A stretch of 64,000 nucleotides of DNA, taken from NCBI RefSeq assembly GCF_014356525.2, contig NC_052515.1:18433375-18497374 (forward strand). The letters run 5' to 3'. Source of the stretch: Nilaparvata lugens (lineage: Eukaryota; Arthropoda; Insecta; Hemiptera; Delphacidae). Each line of letters opens with the position of its first letter. Within the stretch, counting starts at the first letter, position 1. Positions 43,423 through 55,400 of the stretch are shown here, piece by piece. The notes under the pieces are model-generated. The model did not search any database, was not told the DNA's origin, and worked only from the letters and a program-made list of their open reading frames with translations. The translations under genes and the position numbers were made by a program.

Positions 43423-46400
43423 GTGAGTGGTTTGTGAACTACAATATAGAATTATTAGTCAATATTTTAGAAGTAGTGTTCGGCTAGAAAAAAAGGAAGC
43501 CGTTTTATATACATAATGACTTTCACATAATTTCAAACTTAAATGGATAATGAAATCATTAATTCCATTTTATCCATCAATGAAATCATTAATTTCATTT
43601 TATTCATCAATGAAATCATTAATTTCATTTTATCCATCAATGAAATTATTAATTTCATTTTATCCATCAATGAAATTCTATTAACTGATTTCAAATAAAA
43701 TTTGACTTTTTTTGTAATTCACTTTTAAAATTATATTAATTGTTTAAATTATTTTTTTCCCAATTAAAAAAAAATTCAGCCAGGAAAGGAAGCTTCATAT
43801 TCTAAATGTGATATGGCACTAAGACTTCCATAAATCAGTCTACTATAATAAAATTATAATCCCCTCCTCTACTTTGAAATTATCAATTTATTTTGAAACA
43901 ATTTCTCAAGCATCGAATTGGTACTGGTTGTGAAAACTTTTCAATCGTTGAGATGTAGATAATTATTACCCAAATTTTCTGTAACAGGTGGTATCAAAAT
44001 TCTAAAAACTTTTTCAATGACTAAAATTATTTGAATATTTCAAAGATTTCAATTAGAAAAATAAATTGTGTAATCTGTATCCAACTTCTCAAAAACATTC
44101 CAATGTTCAAATGTATTCTTTTCTTTTGAAGACTTGAAAATAAAAAAAATAACTTCCAAAATGAAAAAAAAACTTTCAAGTGACAGTTATGGGTTTATCC
44201 TTTTTATTATCTCTCAATCATCAATTTGATATTGTGATTGTGGAATCAAATAAATAAATAATATGTATCTCCACTTCTAAAGTACGATATTTCAATATCA
44301 ATATGGCTACAGGAGTTTATTTGATAGTGTTACAACTTTATCATTAAGTGATAATTTTACAATAGTCTTATTATTCACAAAATATTAATTAAGATTATTT
44401 TCTATTGCAGATCTTGGCCTGTAGCGCCAGGTATCCTGGCTTTGGCGGGGCCGCATTCGAAGGGGTGAGTTATTTATCCATTTATTCAATCATTCATGTA
44501 TTTTCATTGTCATCGATTTTACATTCGGCCACTAATGAATGGCAAAATATGATCACCTTCTAAATGGAAAAATACTTCACAACAATCTTCTTTGCTATGG
44601 GAAGCAATCTTCTTTTCTTGTAGGGAGAAATGTTTCTCCCATGCCACTCAATCAATTTGACTCTTCTCTAAGAACTCTTCTTCGAACTGTATTTCAAATT
44701 GTAATGTGTTGAAAATATTGTATTGTGTGAAGGAGGCAAAATGGGTTTCAGCCTGTTGTCTCCATTAATAAAAATTATTATTATTAACTCTAGGGCCCGG
44801 TTGCACAAAAGACGGTTAAGTTTTAATCGTGATTAATTTCACGAGAACCAATCACAGAGGGCCTTTTTGATAAAACGGTTTCTCTGATTGGTTCTTGTGG
44901 AATTAATCACGATTAAAATTTTGCCGGCTTTTGTGCAATCGGCACCAATCCTTTAAGTGCAACGAATCTCGTAGTAAAAAAATTTTATTTTTTGTCGATT
45001 CTAGTGTCGGGATAAAACTAAATGTCAGTAATTTCAACTTTGAATAAATAATAAAGAATGAATATAGAATAAAGAATAAATAATGTGTCTTCCATGTAAA
45101 AATTGGCACTATTTAAAGTCTTTACTGTCTAATATCTAATAATGTAAGGATATAAGTTTAGCGAAAAGAACTGTCTTCATTGGACAATGAATCAAGCATT
45201 GATTTTGAACATTTGGAAGAGGAAGTAACTTTGGAGAATTTATTTGTGATAGGTGATAAAAAGGGTACTCGGTGTACCTGAAAAAATTAGTGAAGATGAT
45301 GATTGAAAAATAATAGATTTTGAAGAAAATGACAGAAATGATCAATCACTTAGGAACACACATGAGAAGAAACTGAAGAGATGTCGATTCCGATAACAAA
45401 GTGAAGTAGAGAATATGAGTGAAATTAATGAGATAAAAAATGGATTAAAATAAATATTTGAATTTAGATTTTTTTATTTTAGATTTTTTAAGATTTTCTA
45501 GATTGATTTTCATAAGACTTTCAAAATAGAATATGAAATGAAATTGATAATATTATTCTTCTCTTATGTTACTGCAAATATAATTTGAATTATTACAGAC
45601 TAATATTGTTAATAGGAGAGTTTGTACATTGTAATCGAGTTTGATTAATAATGAGAATATTTTGAACATGTTTCCAATTGAAATAGCACTATAAACTTCT
45701 AATTATCCCAGTAATCAGTTGAATTGGTTAGGATAGAATGAATAATTCATTTTGAATCCGCAACAAACTCAAAAAACTATCCGCAAAAAAATATTCCCGG
45801 GTGTCCAAATCAAACATTTCAATAGAGAGATTGTCATCTCTTGTTTTGCAGAGCGATGAGTCTGTGGAATCTTCCATCACCTCGAGCTCTGAGTCCACTG
45901 AATCATCCATTCATTCATCAAATTCAATCAGTCACATTGAACTGAATAGTGCTGAGGATGACTTGAGAAATATTTTCCAAGATTCATTCGGTGTTGATGA
46001 CTATGTCAGCCTAGAAACTATAGTGATTGATGACTACGGTGTAGGGGACTATTCTAGTGCAGAAACTATAACGATTGATGACTCTAGTGTTGAAGACTAT
46101 TCTAGCTCAGAAACTATAGTGATTGATGATTCTAGAGTTGAAGACTATTCTAGCTCAGAAACTATAGTGATTGATGAGAGTTTAAACGCTTATTACAATC
46201 CTGAAGATCAAGATGAGTATCTGTTGCTGAATTTGGATGAAATTTTGAAAGTAATCGGTATGCTGAAGATGAGCGAGGAGGGGAGAATTTTGCTTGCTAC
46301 GCTGGCGGAGAACTCTGAATATTATAGAAATAATATACAAAGAAGTATTGAGGTTGTTGCTTCTGAGGAAATTATGGAATCTGAGATAGAAGAAGATGAT

Positions 46401-49400
46401 TACAAATTTTTGTCTGATGAAGAGGAATATTGAAACTTGAGAGTTACAATCACTTATAAGTGCTGAGTCATGTCAGTAATAGTGAATTCTGTGTATTTAT
46501 GGATATCATATTTTAATCACTCCATTGGAGTACTTTGAGGTTCGATCTATGTCAGTACTGTAAGAATACTGTATCTGATTCAAATCAATATTTTTATAAG
46601 GCGAGGTAGAACACCTTTCAGGGTCTTGCCATTAGTGAACGGCATAATAAAATGGTTTTTAGTGAGTTGTGATTGAATAATGAAAGTCGGTTTAAAAGGA
46701 TGTCAGTTGCGTACAGGCTGGTGATTTATATTATTATGCCTTGTATTATTGTAGAAGTAGCCTATGAATGATAGTTATGGTGAAATAGTAATGGTAGTGT
46801 ATTTGAATTATAGTTGAAACAATTCATCAGAATATCTTCAGTTTTTTGTGTTATGTTTACATAATAATGAGTATGAAGAACTGTGAACTTGAAAAACAAT
46901 GTTCTACTAAGAACTACTCGTATGTAGCCTATTCAAAGGAAAACCATCTTGCATATGAATATCATAGGCTATATACATCGTATATCTTTAATCAATGGAC
47001 TTCCGTTTGACAAGCTTCACTCATCTCAGTTTTTATGTTTGTTTCTGAGTTTTCGTTTGTTTTTTTATCACTGAAATGATTTTTTCATTACATATTATGT
47101 ATTTATGTGATTTTAATTTTCTCATACCTATTAAATGGAGTTGAACATTTTTAGTTTCATCCACTCTGAAATCGGTTCAATTGAAGTTTAGTTACCATTG
47201 AGTTTGAAATTGTTCTTCTTTATAATTTATTAAGAAGGCTTTGTAAAGTTCGTTGTCTCATTTCTGAAAAATCATTTTTGCTTTGATCATGATCATATAA
47301 CTGAAGTTAACAATAAAAGAAGTTTTCGTCTAAACCAATTAAATTTTTCAAGGTAAATTCCTATCAAATCTTAACTTGTACGTCAAGTTCCATTATTATA
47401 AAATAATGTCAGATCTTGGTGCCCTACAATCGTGTATCTTGAATACTTCTCCGCTAGTGCTCGTTTAAGTGATTATGCCCAAGGAATATCGTTTACTAAG
47501 AGCTGTCTACTATGCTCTTATAGCAGCATAAAAACTCAAAATTGATCAATAATTTGATTGACTCATTAATTGTTGAACAGTTTATAACTACAAACTGATT
47601 CGAAAGTTCTTTTTTGGGACTTGAAGTTAGCAAAAATTGGGACAATTGGTCGCAAAATGGTTCTAATCATATATCGTGTTTTTTTCGTTTCTTCAGTTTA
47701 TAATTTGCCTGCGATTATTATTGTCTGCTATAGTTTGACATCCGTTCGTAAAATTTTGAAAAAATCATCATGTCAACATCTCATATATTATAAAACAGCT
47801 TATCACTCATTTTCTCAAGTTCAAATTTATCTTCCCAGGGTCTATTTCAATTTGGTCAGTCATGATTCTTCAATTTATCTTTTTCATCATGAAATAAGAC
47901 GTCTAAATATTTTTTGGAGCCCATAGCATCTCCATGATCATCTTCAGTTTCACTTATTTCGCCAAGACGTTGAAACTCATCTGAATAATTCATATCTATA
48001 TAGTTTCATCTCATATTTTTCGATCGCCCTGTTTTGAACATCTATCATCAGTCATCAGTTGATTATTTTCACATCATCAGTCTCATACTTCGTGCTCAAA
48101 CGGTAAGATTAATTTTTTTTTCATATTCATCATGCATTGTTCTGTAATAACTTGCAGGATTTTGTAATATTGAAAGTAATTCATAGTTCACTTTTGTATA
48201 GAATTCTCTTTGATTAAGATAGTTGCCGGCATTTCGTCTCATTATCGGAGTTTAAATTGTCAGGAGTCCGAGATTTTTATATCCTAATCAGTGAGGATTT
48301 TTTCTTCTGGTCTTCAGGTCGGGGGTGGAGGTGGGTTTTTCAATAACTTCAGAGGATTAGGCGGTCCTTCACCACCATTTGCAGGTTTCCCAGCTGTAAG
48401 TAAATTTCTCATTCAACTGTTCATAATACCTATTTAATTATTTTTTTATCTAAAAATAATAATAAAAAACTGTTCTACAATTGAACTAAAATCTTGCATT
48501 CGGTTGAATGATCTTTTGATCTATCGGTTGAATGTTGTAGGCTATTATTATGCTAAAATCTAAAATTAATATCATATTGTGACATAAAACTCTTCAACAC
48601 TATTATCTAAAAAGTCGTTTGTCATAAAAAATATCAATGTAAGATAGGTCTAATTGAAATTTTATTATTATTCAGAATCATATCAAGTTGATAATAAATG
48701 AGCTCTCAAAGAGGTTTGATTCATCCATTGTATTCTTTCAAATATTATTTCAGATTCTAGATGGATTTAAAAAATGCTCTGTATCAATCATCACAAGTCT
48801 AAGATTTCTCATAAACACTGTAATTCATAGAGTAGCCATACATAAAATATTGCACTCTACTAGTATGATAATATAATGTTGGGCAAAGCTGAACCTTCTC
48901 AAGAGTATTCTCAAATACTATTACAACTTGTTTGAATTTGATTATTTATACATGATTTTTATCTCAAACTTGATTTATATAATAACAATATTAATTAGGC
49001 TATATTTTTTATTTATGCAGGTTGATGACTTTGGAGCTGTATCTGGATTTGGAGGATTAGCTGCTGTGAGTATCTGGAGAATTCAAAATTTAATAAAAAC
49101 ATTACACTTATATACATCTCGATATCACAATCGAGTCGATTCAGACTTACGTGACTATTTTGATAATCTTTAAAACGTCACCTTTCAATGCATTACAATG
49201 TAGTCAAGGTAGAATACATTTTCATCAATAATTATCACGTCTTAGATTCAATTTCTGTGTCAAACTAACTCGCTTTGTTCTTATTTGAAGGAAGTGAGGT
49301 GGATAAAGTTGCTAGAGTTGGATAAATCACTAAAAATGATGAAAGTTCATGTAAAGAGGAAGAATGATGAATAAGAAACAGATAACAAGGAGAATATCAT

Positions 49401-52400
49401 CTAATGTAATCTAAAGATCAGTCTCATCTCACACCAATCCATTCTCATCCATTCCATCATCAGATTGCATTCATGATGTACAATATGAACATCATCTTCA
49501 TCAATAAGTATTACTTCATATCATTCACTAGTTGGGTCAAAGAAATGGTCAGCTCTTTACAGTATTTCGTCAATGGATAAATAATAATCAATCATTATAA
49601 TGAGTTCTCAAAGGAATCTAAAAGAAATATATTGAAGGTTTATTCTGTTCCTCACAGTATTTTTCTTCTATAAATCATCAATGAGTTCACGAAGAAAATC
49701 AAATCGAATTTCAAAAAAATTCTGCCCAGTTATTTTCCACTTCCAAGGGCTAATGAAACCGCCGTTCTCATTATTTTAATAATTGTCTCTTTAACTTTTT
49801 TGTTCAAAAAATTATTTATTTGATTATTAAAAATAAATATTTTCCTATTTAGTCAAATTTTGGATCCCAGGACTCGTTCAGCAGTAGCAGTAGTAACTTC
49901 CAATATGAGGAATTTGTCCAGGAAGAAACTCATTTCGAAGAAGAAATTTATGAGGAGGAAGTAGTGGAAACCTACCAGCAGGTATGAAAAACTATTTTGT
50001 CTTTAAATGAAAAGTCAAAGCATCAATAGATGCTAGTAGGCTTGAGTGAAGCATTGGTGAAAAAATAAGCACTCTTTATAATGTATCAAGGTTTATTTTA
50101 TTATTATTTATCTATTTATTTATTGGATAGAGTAAACAATACATTAGTAAGGTACAGTTTCCAGTCAGTATAAAGAAACATTGGATGAAATTAATGATTT
50201 GAGAGATTAGAGAATCAAATTATGTCCATTGCTTATGCACAAGCAAAACGCTCATGCGAGCTTCATCCGAAAAAAAAATATTCTGAAGTTAGAATATTGA
50301 AATTAGGTAACTCTCTTCATTAGCTAGCTCTTCACTCTGTCTATAATATCTATTTGACTTAATTTTTCATGTATGCAGAATCCATTTTGTAGATGAATAG
50401 AGCTCTATAAAAACAGGGTGCTGCCAATAAATGTCCTAGGCTGTAGGCCCTACAAGAAAGTATTAAAAGTGAAATGTAAATAAATAGTATTAAATATTAA
50501 TAGAAAGTATAAAGTGGAGTATTAATAGCTAGTATATAGGTAAAGAAAGTGTACGCATAGTAGAAATTTGAAAACAGAAAGTACGGTAGCTTATGAACCT
50601 GCTTTATCAAATTCTGAGTTTGAAAAGATTTTTGATCAGGATGAAACTTCTTATGTCATGCATAATTTTCAATCGAAATTCGGGAATGGAATAGTGAGAG
50701 ATATGAGCCTGTTCTTCCATTTCCAATCATTTTATGATTATGTGTTGTTGTCTCTGTTGATAAATAAATCAATATAGATTCAACTGTATGCTGAAAGTAC
50801 AGTGAATCTATTAACATACATTTGACATCTTATTTTGTTCTAAAATACGGTACAGCATTTTTGTTATTGATTAGGGTTGTGGATAAGACACTGATTGTTG
50901 AACAGAATGAAATATGGATTTTGGTGAAGTGAAACTTGATATTGTTATATTTTTTGTTTGAAGAAAATCAATGAGAGGATGGTTGACAGACTATAATAAT
51001 TAATTCGTATCACTTATAACAATTAGAAGGTATTTACTTTGGATGAAATTTCGGTAGTCTCGTTTGTAGCTCTTTCAGTATTGAACGAATTAATTTTAAT
51101 TTTGATCAATTTTGTAGGCTGCATTTGGAGGTTTTGACGCTTTCGGTAATGCTTATAGCAGTGATTCTCAATTTGGGTCAGTGCAAGAAGTGTATCAGGA
51201 AGAAACCATTATAGAGGAGCAATACATTGAGGAGCATATTGAAGAGATCATTGAAGAACAATTCATCCAGGTAAAATTGCCAAAATTCACACCAGTTGAG
51301 GTGGTCAGTCGCTCTTGTAGACAGATTCCATCATCCATCATCTCAATACCAAAGCAATTCCTCATTCATCATTCATCACTTATGATTTTCATGTATGCAT
51401 TTTGGTCTCATCAATTTGAATACTAAATAATGTGAATAGCTTGCTAAAAATAAGTTTCTTTGCATTTTAATTCTTACCATTTTGTCATCAAATTCGACTA
51501 CTATGAAAATATTTTTTTGTAAAAATGTAACTACCATTCATTATCGACCATAAATTGAATTAATGATATTACGCTATTTGAGCTGTATCTTATGATCTTT
51601 GTTTCTATTCTTCACATTATATAAGACTAATAGATATAATTATAGTATCTCATCATCCCACTATCTATAGATATGATTGTTTGTGATACCAGAGATTATA
51701 AAATGCAATGTAGCTTGGTTCATAGGTTAGTAATAGGAGTCTAATTTTATTAAATTATTGATCAAATTAGTTCTGTCTTGTCAACGTGAATAAATAATTT
51801 ATTTTCTTATGTTATCAATAAACATATCAATCTTCATTGGCCTATTTGTCTGTAATATATGCGTATGAATATTATTATATTATTTTTTATTAGTTTGTAG
51901 ATTGACTACATAGTCAATTTTTTATCATCTATATTTTATATTTTGTTTCATCTCAGTGTTTTTATTATTTTGTATGAACGGACTTCTAAAGAGTTTTGGG
52001 ACTAATATGGTTAAAAGCCGCTTATTATGTAAGTACCTGTAATATAAGAGTAAGTGCAGTCATTCTGAATTACTTCAGTAGTGTATCCACTGTAGTAATA
52101 AAGTGGGTAAAACTTTTTCAAAACTGTGCTTCCTCACACTTTTCCACTTTGAATTGAAATATTTTTTCTCTCTTAATTCTTCCTCAGCATTGATATTTTT
52201 CTGTTTTGATGATTCTTAGATGAATCTCTCTAATTCTCTTCCTTAACTCAATGTCAAGAAAATTGTCATCCCACTCTTGAAGCACTTTTCTATTTATTTT
52301 ACTAATTCCCAGTTTCACCAAGCTTGGTCGAGACATCAAGTCATTAGAACATGATCGAATCAGTTATGATTTACAACGAGTGCAATGAGAAATATTATAA

Positions 52401-55400
52401 TCTCTGCCGGCGATAGTTACTATCAATAATTCCAGTGATCATTTTAAGCGTACCAGGCTTGTCAATTTTCAAAATGTCTTGACTGAGCTTGGTGAAACCG
52501 GTCATACTAATGCCAAAACATAGTGAAGCGGCAAAGATATAGTAGCTTGAGAGAGTTGAAAATAATGTTGGAATGGGTCAATTAAAGTACATGCATTATT
52601 TCCAACAAGCTTGAAAATGTTCTCTCAAGCTTGAAGCTACCTTTGCAGCTATACCATGTTGACCCTACCTGTAACTTGTTCACTTTAGTTTGGCTAAAGC
52701 TGCGTTTACACCAACGTTATTAACAAAATATTAATAAATTAATCCTTATAGATTCTTATTATATTAGATTGAACATAACTTATCATACACATGATGAACA
52801 TATGTGTTTGTCAAGTTCCGTTAACAAAATATTAATAACTTTGGTGTAAACGCAGTTTAATACAGTTCTTCTTTCAATTTCCACCTTCCAATATTACAAA
52901 TTCATACCCAACTTCTCGCCACAATATTTTTCCACAATTTGTTGGTGTGTATTATCATACATTTTTTGTTGATTTTCAGCAAGAATATGGCTACCAAGCT
53001 GGAGCTGCCATGGGTGCAGCCGATATGTACTCAGGAGCTGCATCCTACGCAGCAGCTGACTCCTTTGCAGCTAGCAGTGGCTTCGCAGCAGCTGACTCCT
53101 TTGCAGCTGGCAGTAGCTACGCAGCTGCCGATTACCTTGCAGCAGATGCCTATGGAGCTTCTGGTTATCTAGGTAACATATAATTAACTTTGTTCTACAA
53201 TTATTGAAATGAAAAAAAAAATCATCCAGTACCGTACCCTGATTATATTTTATTGATGCACAATATTGATTAGCATTTGAAAATGGCTCCATTTTGTCGA
53301 AACATGTTGTGCATTAATAAAATATAAAATGGATAGTGAATGATTCTGTTTTCATTTCCAGGTAACATACTATCACAGTATACACACAGTATGGAAACTC
53401 GGCTAGTACCCTCGCACAAAAATCCGCCATCCTGTTAGAAAGTTCCGCATTGTTGACCGAGCGAAGTGAGGTTTAAGATTCAAGTCTATGGTTTGGCATT
53501 TCTCTTAATGTTTAAATGTTTGAATTTTCATATGTTGCGCATCTACGGCGAAACGCGGATAGCGTTTTCAATAGATTTTCATGAAGTTTGACAGGTATGT
53601 TCCTTTTTAAATTGCGCGTCGACGTTTATACAAGGTCTTTGGAAATTTTGCATTTCGAGGATAATATGAAAGGAAAAAGGAGCCTCCTTCATACGCCAAT
53701 ATTAGAGTAAAAATCTGGTGTGGCGCACTCACACAACTTTCCTTGCCGTTATGGAAATTGATCACCTGACGCTAGTGTCCACGCGCATCTCAAGTCTACT
53801 TATAAACAAAGATCTGAGTCAGCTGGTGACAGGACAATAACGCTGGAGACATACGAGTTCTGCTATCTCTTCATAGTGAATGATTTAATAGAATCAACAG
53901 TTGCCAACAGTTTGCAATTATTGGATAGTCACATTTTCTCGAATTTCGAGCTTATTTTCAATTTCAGGTGAAAATGTTATTGAACATTATTTGTAAAGAT
54001 TCTCATGCTCAATCTTTTCCACTCAACATTTTCTGTTTAAATTGTATCTGAAGCCTGATAATTGGAAATCTAAAATCAAACTTTGCATAGATGGGGCGGA
54101 GCTCCTGAAATTTTTACAGATATGGGACTTGTGGCAGTTGATAGAACTTATCAATGAATATCCTAGGTATAAATTTGATCAAAATCGTTGGAGCCGTTTT
54201 CAAGGAAACCACGAAAAACCCTGTTTTTGACAACATTTTCTCCATTTTAGCCGCCATCTTGAATTGCATTTGATCGAAATTGTTCGTGTCGGATCCTTAT
54301 ATTGTAAGGATATTGTATAGAATTATTCATCATAAATCAGCTGTTGAGTGGATTATAAATTGCATGCCATGACGCATGCAATTCAATATCTGAATGTAAC
54401 TTGGTAAAAAAATCAGCAGCTGTGTATACCATAAACTGCATGCCTCATTGAATGCAATTTTTATGAACTATTAAAAAGGATGCAAAGATTTTATAACAGT
54501 TTGTCTGGGCGCCTAGATGTCTTTTTTCGCGTTAAATTCCGGAAAGCGTTATATGATAATTAAATCTTGAGTAAGCATGATCTGACCAAATAAATAGTTG
54601 TGTATCCACACTGGATGTGCATATGGTTTGGGACGTCGTTCAGTTATAAATGTTATTTACTCTATTGATACAATTTTTGTTCATTATTTTTGTTATTATA
54701 TTCTTTAATTTTTATAAGTTTTAGAATTTTGAATTCTCAATTTGTTTTTTTTTCTCTTTTTTTAATAAGTATTTGAAATCTTTGTATTTTTCATTTTTGA
54801 ATTAGATGGTATTTTTGTTGTTTGTATTATACTTATCATTATTTTTCTTTCTTCATTTGTATCTGTACAATTTTTATTGTTAAGGAGAAATATTTGGGGA
54901 AACCCGTAGTCTCCATTGTGAATAAATAAATAAATGAACTATTGATTGCGTGCAATAACGCATGCAATTAATAACTAAAATAACATAGTATTGTCTCTCG
55001 AACTTTCTCTACTATGAACTTGGGCTGTCCTGTTGCCAGTATATCTTGAAGGAGATTAGCTTTTGAAGTTAGCATTTTTGATACCACAACCCCAACAGCC
55101 ATTAGCCGTTTTCACACCGATATCTCGCCGACACGACATACAGACAGGATTTACTCTGATTGACAGTATAAGAGGAGGCTGCGGTTTATAACTGCGCGAG
55201 GTCTACTGTTCACAGAACTACTAGTAATAGTATTGATGGGAGGTTCGGATCACTTTACTGATCCGGATCAATAAATTGATCTCGTTCATTGACGCGAGCC
55301 AATCAAAATACCAGGATTGGAACTCTCTAACAAGATGGCGCAGTCACGTGACATGTCTAGTATTTGTGCCATGTAAAAAGCATTGGTTGGATAGGCGTTT

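Larger units (their letters stand above)
51271..52979 (+). other. Intron 6 with MITEs
   Basis: The intron holds the inverted-repeat elements listed at 52309-52501, 52514-52672 and 52695-52860. No coding region is supported in the rest. Confidence 0.6.

Noticed and set aside
43541..43675. CRISPR-like array
   Set aside because: The repeats are contiguous with no unique spacers, and the host is a eukaryote.
47990..48112. Alternative promoter and first exon before exon 3
   Set aside because: A TATA-like and TCAGT-like pair and a donor exist, but no ATG opens the frame of exon 3. Kept only as a remark.
50568..50777. ORF in intron 5 of the modular gene
   Set aside because: Balanced random-looking composition, no acceptor in phase, and unlike the neighbouring modules.
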